In this document: in pieces, positions 1-9,395 of the stretch | Position numbering within the stretch: the stretch's first letter is position 1 | Layout: every line of letters begins with the position of its first letter | Origin: Actinomycetota bacterium | GTDB lineage: Bacteria > Actinomycetota > Thermoleophilia > Gaiellales > Gaiellaceae | DNA: 64,000 nucleotides | Reading direction: 5' to 3' | Assembly: GCA_003162055.1 (NCBI GenBank) | Contig: PMNA01000013.1 | Coordinates: 239,443 to 303,442 of the forward strand | Program-made: the position numbers and the translations under genes | Notes under the pieces: model-generated | Database searches by the model: none | The model's input: the letters and a program-made list of their open reading frames with translations, nothing else | What the model was told of the DNA's origin: nothing

Positions 1-1107
1 CCAGGCCAAAAGGCTCACGTTCAGGTCATTCTGCAGACTCGCTATGGGGTCGTCCGCAACCCGAGTGCGCTTCGAGGGCTGAGTGCCTCAGCCGTCGCGA
101 GCGGTTCGTTCGGGACACTCTCGATTCCGCTGAACGACAATGGCCGGGGGCAGGACGCTCGCGCACATGACGGCATATTTAGTGGGTTGTTCACTTTCCC
201 TAAGGGCACGAGTGGGTGTGTTCATCTCACCGGCAAGATCGCCGGGCGAGGCATCGCTTCGGATCAGCGCGCATATGACTTTTGCCCGCCGCCTCCGGGC
301 CTTTCCGCGACATTCGATGTCAATTGGCCGGTTCACCTTCACGCAGGAGACTCGGTCAAAGGCTCTGTATTGGTTACGAACCAGACCGGTAATCAAGAAG
401 GATCGTTGAGCCTATCGGAGATCTCAAACGGCGCGCTCGTTACAGTAGCGCCAGCCAACGTCAAGCTTGCGAATGGTACTTCGCGTATTTCTTTCCGCGT
501 GACGTTCTCAAACCGCTCTACAAAGGGCGATGTCACGGGACGACTCCAACTGCGAACCCGTGATGGACATTCAATCTCGGAGACATATATCTCAACGCGT
601 ATCGTCACGCCCCCCGGTTTCTTCGCTCGCTTCTGGTGGTTGCTCGTCGCGGCCTTTCTGATAAGCGGAACTGGGGCCGCGACGGTTACTGCTCGACGGC
701 GGAAAGCTCTTAGGCTTGCACGAGTTGACGGGTTACTCGCGCGCCTTCGGCGCGATGGGAAGGAATTGAGCACTTTGTCTGCTCCGCTAAGCGAGAACAT
801 TTTCCGCTTGCAATACATCGATGACAGCGACGCGGAGCCGCGTCTGCGCCTTGCGATGAACGATGGCGAGGCAAACCTGTTGGTGACTCGCTCCGGGATG
901 GGCTATGCAGTCGAGGGTCCAGGACGCACACGAACGACAGCCGATTTCGGCGCGGAGGTTCTGATTAATGACGATGTCATGCTTGTTATCGAAGATGTTT
1001 CGGTCAGGAAGGCCGCCGATACGGTTGCAGTCGGTGAATCTCCAAAGCAGTCGTTTGGTCCGTATATAGCCGACGAACCAAGCGAACCCCCGGACATCTT
1101 GATGTAA
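1..1107 (+). CDS. Membrane-anchored surface protein, C-terminal part (probable VWA-family partner of the tubulin-like gene)
   Basis: The frame is open from base 1, so the gene starts upstream; 368 residues are visible. The first ~200 residues look like extracellular beta-sandwich domains. Residues 48-60 contain an Asn/Gly/Asp-rich loop ending in DGIFSG, a pattern I associate with domains following VWA modules in surface proteins. One hydrophobic segment at about residues 207-226 is followed by RRRK, giving an outside N-terminus and a cytoplasmic tail of ~140 residues. It ends 16 bp before the tubulin-like gene, which has a strong ribosome site, so they are probably co-transcribed. The VWA assignment is an inference from context, because no VWA domain lies inside the window. 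Composition is lower in G+C than the dcw genes. Confidence 0.6.
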   Translation, partial: PGQKAHVQVILQTRYGVVRNPSALRGLSASAVASGSFGTLSIPLNDNGRGQDARAHDGIFSGLFTFPKGTSGCVHLTGKIAGRGIASDQRAYDFCPPPPGLSATFDVNWPVHLHAGDSVKGSVLVTNQTGNQEGSLSLSEISNGALVTVAPANVKLANGTSRISFRVTFSNRSTKGDVTGRLQLRTRDGHSISETYISTRIVTPPGFFARFWWLLVAAFLISGTGAATVTARRRKALRLARVDGLLARLRRDGKELSTLSAPLSENIFRLQYIDDSDAEPRLRLAMNDGEANLLVTRSGMGYAVEGPGRTRTTADFGAEVLINDDVMLVIEDVSVRKAADTVAVGESPKQSFGPYIADEPSEPPDILM

Positions 1108-1123
1108 CGAAAAAGGAGATCGT

Positions 1124-4100
1124 GTGAAGATCTACCAGAGGTTTTTGTACGTCGGGCTAGGCGGCACGGGATTGAAGATTGGTGCGCAACTCGAGCAGAG
1201 GTTGAGGCTCGAGCTCTGCGGCGCAGATGGGCTTGCGCTCGCTTCCAACCCGGCCTTTGGTGGGTCGCTGAGCCCGTTCGAGTTGCCAAAGTTCGTTCAA
1301 TTTATCTACGCGGATTTTGATGAACGCGAACGTCGATCCGTCGAGAGTGCAAGTGAACGGTTCACAAGGAGTGCCGCAGCAAGGAACACCGCGACTTTCA
1401 TCTCCAACCTTACGCCCCATCAAAACAGCTATGCGAAGGTCGCCGAAAGCCTGCGTACCGAGTGTTATCCGCTCGTAAGGGAATGGCTGCCGCCCGAGGA
1501 CAATGAGCCAAAAGTTGCGCCGCTTCGGGACGGCGCAGGCCAGTATCCGACGGTTGGTCGAGCGGCATTCTTCGAGACGATTCGCGCTCAAGGACTTGTG
1601 AGCATCGAGGACCCGTTGGAGAAAGCGATCGCGAGGCTAGCGAATGCCGGCGGTGAACTGGATGGCTTTCTCGGTAAGCAAGCACGCCGTGGCTGCGACG
1701 TCTTCGTCGGCTTCTCGGTGGCGGGCGGCACGGGAACAGGTGTCTTCTACGATTTTCTCAGGCTCGTTTCGTGGAAAGTGAAGGAGGTCCTTGGGACCGG
1801 GGCAGATAGCCACGTGCATGTGTATCCGCTCGTAGTCTTGCCATCTGCTTTTGACGAAGGCAAAGGAGGGGGACGAGCAGCGCAGCTCAACGGCGGGCCG
1901 GCGCTGCGCGAGCTGTTCGCTGCGATCGATCGCTGCAACACCGGTGTTTCAGGCCCGGCTCCCGCTTACCCCGGTGCGGAGCACAAGTCTATTCCAGCGG
2001 AGATCGACGCTAGAACTGCGTTCATTTTCCGGCGGCCCGAGGCAATCACGATTGAAGATCTTCACCGCTCGATAGTGTCGTTCGTCGTCTCGCTGATAGG
2101 AACGGAACTTCGTACCCAGGAGGGCACCGCAGAGGGATCGTTTGCATCCTGGTTCGTCAATCGGGCCGGCGAGCGTCGGAACAGCGCTCCTGACGGGATT
2201 GGAAGGCAGCCGGCGTCCGCGGCGATCTCCGCGCAACTGACTATCCCGCTTGAGCAGATTTCTGAAATCCTCGCTTCGCGGCTTGTCGCGGACGCAACGC
2301 ATGAGCTGCGCAAGCCGAAACAGACCGAAAACAACCGTGACGAGATTCAAGCGTTCATCGCTGCAGCGGGTGTTACACCCCTTCAAGAGAGAGCGTATGT
2401 TGATCCACTCCCGTCGCTCGCTCACGACCTGCGAGGTGCTCGCGATATCTTCGCTCAACTTACACAGCGGCGTGAGACGGCCGTTCAGTACGTCCGCTCG
2501 TTCCAGAAGAGCCTCGATACTCGGGTAGCGCAACTTGCGGAGGGTTTCAACTACGGGGAGGGCGTCAAAGCCGTCGCTTCCAAGCACGACCTCTTCCGCG
2601 TTGCGCGTATAGCGCTCGGCGACGCTCGTCTCGACGACAACAGAATAAACGAAGAAGGTGTCGTTGGCTTTCTTCGACGTAGGGCTGAGCCTCTTCAGCC
2701 CGAAGGCACTGACTTCGCGCTCACGGCTCCAACTCCACCGCAGCTCGGCGATAGCCTCGCTGGCATCGTCAAAGTGAAACTCTCGGATCCCGAGCCGAGG
2801 AACGCGCTTGAGACACAAAACCGATGGTACGAGTGGCGAACGCAAGCAGAATGGCACGCGGCTTGGGCTAAATACGCAGAGTATTGGCGTCCAAAGGCAG
2901 ACTCGTTGCGTAAAACCCTTAGCGAGATTGTCGAGGCGTTTAATGCGCATGCAACGGCCGAGCAGGAAAGGTTCCAGGAGAACTGTCATCGCCTCTACAG
3001 CGCAACACGCGGTGTCGTCTACTTCCTGCCGGAGAGCGGTTCGACAAATGACTTGAGCCTCTTCTACGAGACTGCGGTTCTTCCGAGGCTACGGGAGCGA
3101 CTCAAGCTTCCCGAAGGTAGCGATGAGGGCCAGATCCTCGATCGGATAATGGGGCAATCGTGGCTCGATGCCTATCTCGCGTCTACCCAGGCGCCTGCAG
3201 AGCAGACCGTCGAGTTTGTACTAGACAAGGCCGAATCCGAGATCTACTCACTTCTTGCCGACGGGGGCGACGAAGAGAAACCGATCCTCCCACGCCTCTC
3301 AACCCTTCTCGCCGCGGTCGCGTCCGGCGCGACCGAACAAGCTGGGCTTCAGACCGGCCTTGTCGAACGTTTCCGGACTAGCGTCGGGTCACTTGTTCCG
3401 GCCGGCTTCGAGCCCGAGGGATCAGGAAATGTCGATGTTCAGGTCTTTTATCCCGCTGCGGGGAAAAGCAGTGAGATCGAAGGATTCCTCGAGAAAGCTA
3501 TTGCGGTCGGAGACCAGAACCCGGATTTCCACCAGATCGCAGACTCAAACTTCCTGGGTGTTGTCATTACGCGCGTCGCATTACCGGCGACTCAGATTCG
3601 GGAGTACAAGGACCTGATGCGGCTCTGGGCGGATGCTATTGACAATCCACGGCAGGACGATTACCTCGCGTGGCGGCAACGGCTCGGTTTTGACGCGCGG
3701 TGGATTGTGCTTGACGAAGATGACCGCGTACAAGTGCTTCTCTGTCTCCTTAACGCGATGTGGGACGGTTCAATTCAGGTCGTCAAGGGTACGTCCGAAA
3801 GCCCCGAGCGAATTGCAATTCATCAGTATGACGCCCCAGATGCGCCGCCAATCGAACTCGATTTCAAGGCATATGGGGATCTATCGCGCTGGTCGAATGT
3901 CCTACGCGCGTACGAGCGCTATGCCCTCGGGCGTGAAGAAACGACGAGTCAGCGTTGTGCGCAACTGATGAAACGGCTCGCGCCCTACGGCGTCAGCGAA
4001 GACCCAGCGCCACCGAGCGATCTCTATCGGGCCTTTCGGATTCTCGTCACTGAGCAAGCGGCTCGCGCCCAAGCGGTTGTCGATCGGGTCGCCGATCAGG

Positions 4101-4246
4101 CGAAGCCCGCCGCGCGCCAGGCTCTTGATTTTTGGACTGACACCGTACCCAAAGCACTTGAGCGGGAGTTTTTCGGAGGGGGCGGCCCGCGCGGACGAAA
4201 CCATCTCCAACTCTTCGACAGCTTCGGTGAATCGGGTACATCGTGA
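1124..4246 (+). CDS. Tubulin/FtsZ-like GTPase of the Tubulin_2 (FtsZ-like) family
   Basis: This 1040-residue protein starts at GTG with AAGGAG 5 bp upstream. Residues 11-16 are GLGGTG, the first nucleotide-binding loop, and residues 200-206 are AGGTGTG, the tubulin signature loop (GGGTGSG in FtsZ), followed by a Rossmann-like strand VHVYPLVVLPSAFDEG. It is more than twice as long as FtsZ; the C-terminal ~600 residues are mostly charged and helical without a membrane segment. I could not place the NxDxxD catalytic T7 loop, so GTP hydrolysis is unproven. Families of this kind (Tubulin_2; FtsZ-like families proposed for membrane remodelling) are known to sit beside VWA-protein genes, which fits the upstream neighbour. 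It overlaps the next gene by 4 bp. It is not the division FtsZ, which lies at 31-32 kb. Confidence 0.85.
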   Translation: MKIYQRFLYVGLGGTGLKIGAQLEQRLRLELCGADGLALASNPAFGGSLSPFELPKFVQFIYADFDERERRSVESASERFTRSAAARNTATFISNLTPHQNSYAKVAESLRTECYPLVREWLPPEDNEPKVAPLRDGAGQYPTVGRAAFFETIRAQGLVSIEDPLEKAIARLANAGGELDGFLGKQARRGCDVFVGFSVAGGTGTGVFYDFLRLVSWKVKEVLGTGADSHVHVYPLVVLPSAFDEGKGGGRAAQLNGGPALRELFAAIDRCNTGVSGPAPAYPGAEHKSIPAEIDARTAFIFRRPEAITIEDLHRSIVSFVVSLIGTELRTQEGTAEGSFASWFVNRAGERRNSAPDGIGRQPASAAISAQLTIPLEQISEILASRLVADATHELRKPKQTENNRDEIQAFIAAAGVTPLQERAYVDPLPSLAHDLRGARDIFAQLTQRRETAVQYVRSFQKSLDTRVAQLAEGFNYGEGVKAVASKHDLFRVARIALGDARLDDNRINEEGVVGFLRRRAEPLQPEGTDFALTAPTPPQLGDSLAGIVKVKLSDPEPRNALETQNRWYEWRTQAEWHAAWAKYAEYWRPKADSLRKTLSEIVEAFNAHATAEQERFQENCHRLYSATRGVVYFLPESGSTNDLSLFYETAVLPRLRERLKLPEGSDEGQILDRIMGQSWLDAYLASTQAPAEQTVEFVLDKAESEIYSLLADGGDEEKPILPRLSTLLAAVASGATEQAGLQTGLVERFRTSVGSLVPAGFEPEGSGNVDVQVFYPAAGKSSEIEGFLEKAIAVGDQNPDFHQIADSNFLGVVITRVALPATQIREYKDLMRLWADAIDNPRQDDYLAWRQRLGFDARWIVLDEDDRVQVLLCLLNAMWDGSIQVVKGTSESPERIAIHQYDAPDAPPIELDFKAYGDLSRWSNVLRAYERYALGREETTSQRCAQLMKRLAPYGVSEDPAPPSDLYRAFRILVTEQAARAQAVVDRVADQAKPAARQALDFWTDTVPKALEREFFGGGGPRGRNHLQLFDSFGESGTS

Positions 4247-6630
4247 AGCTCACACCGTTAAATTACGTCACCGTTGTCGACCTCGATGCGGATGTAAACG
4301 ACATTGGTAACGACTTCTCCGAGTTCCAACGGAGGCAATTGCCGGATGCGTCCGGTGGTCTCGTAGATGCGACGCGAGTCGTTGTCTTCGGTCGCTATTC
4401 AGGGCTTTGTGCATGTGAGTCGCTCGTCGAGGATCTCGTTCTCTCCGCATCGGTTGAACGAATACTCTTCGTTGTGACCGGTAGCGAAGAGGATCCCGGG
4501 CCCGGGGGATGTGTCCTCGAGCTACCGGTGCCACTTGGACGTAAAACAGCGGCAGTGCTTTGGATCGGTGACCCTCGGGGCGTTCTCTGGCGAATGAGAA
4601 CGGCAAAAGCACAGGCACTGACTGTCTCACGCGACGATCCAGAGGGCGAGGCGGCGCACGCCGCTCTGATCGACTGCCTGCGCCTTCCAGAGGTGTTTGA
4701 CGCCGTTTTTGATTCAACGGTCGAGATCTCAACTATCGTCTCGCCGGGCCTGCATGTCGTAGTTCCTGGTGGTGGTGGAGCGGAGCTATTAAGTACCGCC
4801 GATGCCTCGGCCATTCACACCTTGGCTGGCGAGACGGCTCTTGATCTCCAAGAACTTGTTGGCACAGTGCCGCCGGCGATTGAAGGGAAGACATTCCTTT
4901 TTGGGAATGCGCCACCACCACCAGAAATATTCGAGGCTGAAGGCCCTATCGGGCGACTGGTGCGCGAGATACATGAGTGTCATGCTGGAGCAACGAAGGC
5001 AGCGAGCGAGATCATAGAGCGGCCAAGCGTGCGCGCTAGAGCGGACGAGCCCACGAAGCGGATAAGGATTCTAGGCCAGGTGTTCTCTTCGTTGAAGACA
5101 CTCTTGCGCGACGACCTTTTCGAACACGTCGATGGCTCGGATGGACTCGATCCGTCGGAGATCCAGGTGCTGAAGAAGGCCGGGCTTCGCGCAGCCGCGA
5201 TTCAGCCGCGTACGGAGACGAACTCCGGCGAGGCAGAGAACGAGCTGCGCGACTTCACTGTATCCGAGCTTCGCAAAACGGGATCTCTACTCGCTGTCGT
5301 CGGTGAGCTTCGAGTAATGGCCGATCGAGCACGACCGCGTTCCAGTCGAGAAACGATTGCGGCTCTTGATAACGCCTGCCCCGATTCCTTAATCGACCAT
5401 CTGAAGTCTTTCCCATCGCTTCGTATCAGGCTCGGAGGCGCTCATCCGCTCACAACACTGTTCGCGCTCTTCGCTGTGACTCTCTGTATCCCGCCAGCGT
5501 TCATCCCACTTCCGATTGCTGGAGTTGTTCTGCTGGCGCTTGCGATGTTGCTTCTTTCTGGAACGACGACTCTGCGCAACCTTAAGGGTTTCTTCGCGCT
5601 CGAACGAGACAAGCTCTATGTGGTTGGTGGGACTGCAGCTGCGGGAATGATCGTGGGCGGAATTGTCCGGGCGACGGCAGAATCAAACGCGCTCACTATC
5701 GGTGCGTCGATCGCAGTGCCACTTCTCTACGCTTTATGGGCGCGCGAAGTCTGGCACGACTCAACGGTTCGTTGGGTTGAAGGAGCGAGGCTTGAAGAGG
5801 TGCTTCCAGCGCTCGATCAAATGCTCGACACAACGGTTGGTGTAACGATGAACGATTGGATTTTGGCCAACCCGCGAGTCCAGTTTGCGCGAACCGCAAC
5901 TCGGATTGCAGACGCGTTGGAGCAGATCCGCGCTGGGTTGTTGGGAGAAATAGCTCCCAGCTCGGATGTGCAAACGCGCAGCGCGGAGTTGGTACGGAGG
6001 CGCTGCAACCCAGCCGTAAGAGCTGATCTGGATGAGCACGTTGGCGGTGGGCTATTGAGTCACGCAAATGAGATTGAGGAAATCGTCATGCACGACTACA
6101 TCGATCTCATCGAGTCCTCGATCGCGGAACACTGGGTTAGCATAAACTCCGCTCCCAACGACCAGTCGCCGAAAACCGTGTACGAGGCTTTTCAAGAACG
6201 CAGTCTCGAGTATCGTAACGAATTGCAGCTTCACGGACTCTTCCGAGAGGCGACAGTCGGATTTGCGACAAACGGCAACCGCAGTGTGCGCGGAGCCAGA
6301 AAACGCGCAGACCTTTTAGCGGATCTCTGGCGTGAGATCGACGGCCTCGATGATCTTCTCGCCGTTACTCCCGATAGCGACATCGTTCAGTTCTGCGCGC
6401 CGGACGATTTGCTTCTCCTCAACGAGAGTCCAGAGAGTGCGAAGATGGTGCGGTTTGCACCTGCGAGCTATTCACGAGACGGCTCGGGTTTACAGGTTAC
6501 GCGTACCGAGATGATGTTGATCGCCGGTGTCCTCAGACTCGTCCCATTACGAGCTGGCACCGCGCGTATCACGCCAGAGCGTAAACCAAAGCGCAAACGG
6601 CGATCGGCGGATGCGACTGCTTCTTCTTAG
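4243..6630 (+). CDS. Unrecognised protein with four central membrane segments, partner of the tubulin-like GTPase
   Basis: A 795-residue protein starting at GTG inside the stop of the tubulin-like gene (GTGA overlap), which implies translational coupling. Residues 1-400 are soluble, with alternating hydrophobic strands near the N-terminus (VTVVDLDAD, RVVVFGRY, RILFVVTG) that suggest a Rossmann-like alpha/beta domain. Residues ~402-440 form two hydrophobic segments, ~459-478 a third (LYVVGGTAAAGMIVGG) and ~484-503 a fourth. The last ~290 residues are soluble, rich in helices, and end in a Lys/Arg-rich tail (PKRKRR). No known catalytic motif was recognised. Gene order suggests it is the membrane anchor or effector of the tubulin-like protein. 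That role is inference. Confidence 0.75.
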   Translation: MKLTPLNYVTVVDLDADVNDIGNDFSEFQRRQLPDASGGLVDATRVVVFGRYSGLCACESLVEDLVLSASVERILFVVTGSEEDPGPGGCVLELPVPLGRKTAAVLWIGDPRGVLWRMRTAKAQALTVSRDDPEGEAAHAALIDCLRLPEVFDAVFDSTVEISTIVSPGLHVVVPGGGGAELLSTADASAIHTLAGETALDLQELVGTVPPAIEGKTFLFGNAPPPPEIFEAEGPIGRLVREIHECHAGATKAASEIIERPSVRARADEPTKRIRILGQVFSSLKTLLRDDLFEHVDGSDGLDPSEIQVLKKAGLRAAAIQPRTETNSGEAENELRDFTVSELRKTGSLLAVVGELRVMADRARPRSSRETIAALDNACPDSLIDHLKSFPSLRIRLGGAHPLTTLFALFAVTLCIPPAFIPLPIAGVVLLALAMLLLSGTTTLRNLKGFFALERDKLYVVGGTAAAGMIVGGIVRATAESNALTIGASIAVPLLYALWAREVWHDSTVRWVEGARLEEVLPALDQMLDTTVGVTMNDWILANPRVQFARTATRIADALEQIRAGLLGEIAPSSDVQTRSAELVRRRCNPAVRADLDEHVGGGLLSHANEIEEIVMHDYIDLIESSIAEHWVSINSAPNDQSPKTVYEAFQERSLEYRNELQLHGLFREATVGFATNGNRSVRGARKRADLLADLWREIDGLDDLLAVTPDSDIVQFCAPDDLLLLNESPESAKMVRFAPASYSRDGSGLQVTRTEMMLIAGVLRLVPLRAGTARITPERKPKRKRRSADATASS

Positions 6631-6785
6631 CTTATCCTTGAGGCAAACCGCTGCTCACGCTTAAGCACGTGGGTCTCGCCCGACTTACGGGAAGAGCTGG
6701 CAAATCCAGAAATACCTCTTCGATCGATGGAGGCGGGCGGGTATTTGTACTCTGGCAACGGGTGTAATAATCGCGGAGCGATGAG

Positions 6786-8768
6786 TTGACCTTACGATCT
6801 AGTAGGAACGAAGCATCGAGTAAAAACACTACTGGCGGTGCGTCTGGATTCACTCGATACCAAAGGTTCCGTTACGCTTTCGACAGAACCTTGTCGCGAG
6901 GAACATTACCGCTCACGATTTGGCTCGTCGCAGCTAGTCTTCTATTTGTCGGGCTTTTTACGACGGTAGTTTTACTCGGCCGATTAGCGCCTGCGGGGGC
7001 CGATGGACGAAGACCAGGTGTGTCGCGGCAGTTTTATAATGACTTGCTGCACATAATCGATCCTGGCGCTCTCACCCACGATGCTCTCGGCGGCGAGGTA
7101 GTAGGGTGGGCCTTTCTCATAATAATGCTTACGGTGACTGTTGCCGGCTTGTTTGTATTCGGCTCATTTATCGGCATCATATCGACCGGGCTTCAAGAGA
7201 GGTTAACCGAGCTCCGCAAAGGCCACTCGGTCGTACTCGAGCGGGATCACACATTGATCTTAGGATGGTCGCCAAATGTTATCACGATAATTACCGAGAT
7301 CCTTATAGCGAGGTCAACTGAGAAAAGGCCTCCGATCGTCGTGTTCGCTAATAGGGACAAAAACGAGATGGAAGATGAGATCCGCTCTAAAGTCGATGAA
7401 ATCCGACGCGCTCGGCTCGTAGTTAGGACGGGCGATCCAACCGATCCTGACGAGCTAGCGATATCAAACCCTCAAGGAGCACGCTCAATTATTGTTCTTG
7501 GCGAAAGTGGCGATGATCCCGACTCCGAAGTACTTAAAACAATTCTCGCCATCGTCCAGAGTCCTGAACGTAAACGCGGCTCTTATCACATAGTTGGTGT
7601 CCTTCGTGACTCCGACAATCTAGAGGCGGCGGTTCTAGTCGGGAAGAACGAGGCCGTGTTTATTGATGAACGCGATATGATTGCCCGGGTCATTGTCCAA
7701 GCGGCCCGGCAATCGGGTACGTCGCTCGTCTATACAGAGCTGATTAGTTTCGACGGCGATGAAATCTACTTCAAAGACGCTGATGATCTCGTCGGCGGCC
7801 CGTTTAGTAACGCGCTCTTTGCGTATGAAGACTTCGCAGCGATTGGCCTGTATCGAGGAGGAAAGGCGCTAGTAAACCCTAGAAGTAAATCGATTATCGA
7901 AGAAGGCGACAGCGTTATCGTCATCGCGGAAAACGCTTCTGTCTTGAAAAATGCGAAACCGTTCGTTGGGGATATATACGAAGAGGTTATCGCCCTAGTT
8001 CCTGCTGTCGCGGAACCTCCGCAGAAGATCCTTCTCTTGGGATGGAATAGGAGAGCGACGGCGATGATAAACGAAATAGACCAGTGCGTTCAGTCTGGCT
8101 CGAGTCTTTCGATCGTATCGGAGTACGAGAACGTAGAGGCGAGTGTTCGCGACGACTGCGCGGGTACGAAAAACGTCGCTATCGATATACATCAGGCAAG
8201 TACGTCAAAACGAAGAAGTCTCGAGTCGTTGGATATAGCTCGGTACGACCAAGTAATCGTTCTTTGCTATTCAGAAGACCTAGAACCTGGTGCGGCAGAT
8301 GCAAAGACCATTATTACGCTCTTACATCTAAGAGAGATAGTAACGCGAGAAAAAAAAGACATACGAATCGCAAGCGAAATGTTAGATGATCGAAATAGAA
8401 GGTTAGCCCAGGTTGCTAGTGTCGACGACATCATAGTAAGTGAACGAGTAGTTAGCCTTATGGCGGCTCAGATATCCGAGAGCAGAACTCGCACTGTAGT
8501 TCTGAACGAGCTCTTACAAGCGGACGGAGCGGAGATATACATTCGGCCAATGACGGAGTACGTAAGAGAAGGGGTGAGAACGAATTTCGCTACGCTTGTA
8601 GAAGCGGCGAGACGTCGGGATGAAACGGCGATTGGTTATAGGGTCGCTACGTTGTCTAGAGATCATGAACAGAATTACGGCATCCGACTAAACCCTTCAA
8701 AAACCCAGGAGATTAACGTAGCGAGTGCTGATCGAATAATTGTAGTAAGTGATAACTACTATCCGTAG
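6786..8768 (+). CDS. CASTOR/POLLUX-type ion channel homologue with two RCK-like domains
   Basis: A 660-residue membrane protein. Hydrophobic segments at about residues 38-65 and 107-132 flank a possible pore region. They are followed by LTELRKG and then TLILGWS (about residue 155) and VVFANRDKNEMEDE, closely matching the plant nuclear cation channels CASTOR and POLLUX. A second nucleotide-binding fold starts near residue 414 (ILLLGWNRR), and the C-terminus contains TrkA-C-like strands. The start is TTG at 6786 with GGAG upstream; no ATG or GTG lies in the first 35 codons, so the start is moderately sure. It follows the third gene of the module by 155 bp. Codon use is unlike its neighbours: many AGA, ATA and TTA codons and about 43% G+C in the 60-base sample at 8281-8340, a sign of transfer. 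Confidence 0.88.
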   Translation: MTLRSSRNEASSKNTTGGASGFTRYQRFRYAFDRTLSRGTLPLTIWLVAASLLFVGLFTTVVLLGRLAPAGADGRRPGVSRQFYNDLLHIIDPGALTHDALGGEVVGWAFLIIMLTVTVAGLFVFGSFIGIISTGLQERLTELRKGHSVVLERDHTLILGWSPNVITIITEILIARSTEKRPPIVVFANRDKNEMEDEIRSKVDEIRRARLVVRTGDPTDPDELAISNPQGARSIIVLGESGDDPDSEVLKTILAIVQSPERKRGSYHIVGVLRDSDNLEAAVLVGKNEAVFIDERDMIARVIVQAARQSGTSLVYTELISFDGDEIYFKDADDLVGGPFSNALFAYEDFAAIGLYRGGKALVNPRSKSIIEEGDSVIVIAENASVLKNAKPFVGDIYEEVIALVPAVAEPPQKILLLGWNRRATAMINEIDQCVQSGSSLSIVSEYENVEASVRDDCAGTKNVAIDIHQASTSKRRSLESLDIARYDQVIVLCYSEDLEPGAADAKTIITLLHLREIVTREKKDIRIASEMLDDRNRRLAQVASVDDIIVSERVVSLMAAQISESRTRTVVLNELLQADGAEIYIRPMTEYVREGVRTNFATLVEAARRRDETAIGYRVATLSRDHEQNYGIRLNPSKTQEINVASADRIIVVSDNYYP

Positions 8769-9020
8769 TCATCATCCGAGAAGTATGGCGTCAGCAGGCG
8801 AGGCCCAAGTGGGCGTGAACGCTCTCGGTCGTCTACCGCAATCGACGGGCTTGACGATGTCTGCCCGATTACTGCTAGCACGGTACCGGTAGAGCAATTG
8901 AGTTCTTGGCAGGTCGGGCACCTCGCGCATTTCGCGAGACAACGGGAACTTCGGCGTCGTGGGCTACCAAGAATGCTCTTAACAGAGGAAGACACGGTGC
9001 TCACACTATTGAGGCCGTAG
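8769..9020 (+). other. Open in-frame extension after the channel stop codon, or a separate short ORF
   Basis: The frame of the channel gene stays open for 83 more codons after its TAG at 8766-8768, ending at TAG 9018-9020. The translation is plausible protein (for example LSSWQVGHLAHFARQ and RMLLTEEDTVLTLLRP) but has no ATG or GTG near its beginning. A TTG start within the string would give about 40 residues. It could be the worn C-terminus of a longer channel, a readthrough product, or chance. Nothing else was seen in this interval. Confidence 0.3.
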
Positions 9021-9024
9021 CGGC

Positions 9025-9225
9025 CTAGCTCTCGGCTCGAGGCCTACGTCCACGCCGAGCCTGCTTGCGTCCCTTCTCGCCGAGCTTATCGCCCTCGGTG
9101 TCAGTAACGTCAAGGACGATCGTTCCCTTGCGGGCGTCCGCGAACTTGATCGTGACGGTTGCTCCCTTGCCCTCAGGGATCTCCTCGCTCGAGAGGTCGC
9201 TAACGAATACTGATTTACGTGCCAT
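9025..9225 (-). CDS. Small basic protein, possibly Lsr2-like N-terminal fold
   Basis: A 66-residue protein with a strong ribosome site (AAAGGAGA, 6 bp before ATG). The first half (KSVFVSDLSSEEI, then ATVTIKFAD and TIVLDVTD) predicts three short beta strands and resembles, weakly, the N-terminal dimerisation part of the actinobacterial nucleoid protein Lsr2. The C-terminal third is very basic (GRKQARRGRRPR) and could bind nucleic acid. It is transcribed toward the channel gene from the opposite strand. The DNA-binding role is inferred from charge and the weak resemblance only. Confidence 0.7.
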   Translation of the reverse strand: MARKSVFVSDLSSEEIPEGKGATVTIKFADARKGTIVLDVTDTEGDKLGEKGRKQARRGRRPRAES

Positions 9226-9271
9226 TTGAAATCTCCTTTGAATAGGCTACTGGTTAAGACGAATGTAGTAC

Positions 9272-9281
9272 GAAGTACTTC
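9272..9281. promoter_or_regulatory. Perfect 10-bp palindrome upstream of the small basic protein
   Basis: GAAGTACTTC is its own reverse complement and lies about 47 bp upstream of the ATG at 9225. It is preceded by GTAGTAC, which repeats part of the sequence. The position fits an operator. No good -10/-35 pair was seen next to it. A 10-bp palindrome can occur by chance. Confidence 0.3.
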
Positions 9282-9395
9282 ATCATGGGGCACACGTGAT
9301 ACGAGATCGTAACTCTGGCAGTGGATGCATGTTTACTTATTTGCGAGCGTCAACGCAAAACGAAAGTAGAAGTTGCCAAGTGGGGAGAGTTCTGC

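Noticed and set aside
6745..6771. A promoter (TTGTAC to AATAAT) before the channel gene
   Set aside because: The spacer is 14-15 bp, shorter than usual, and the start of transcription would fall almost on the ribosome site.
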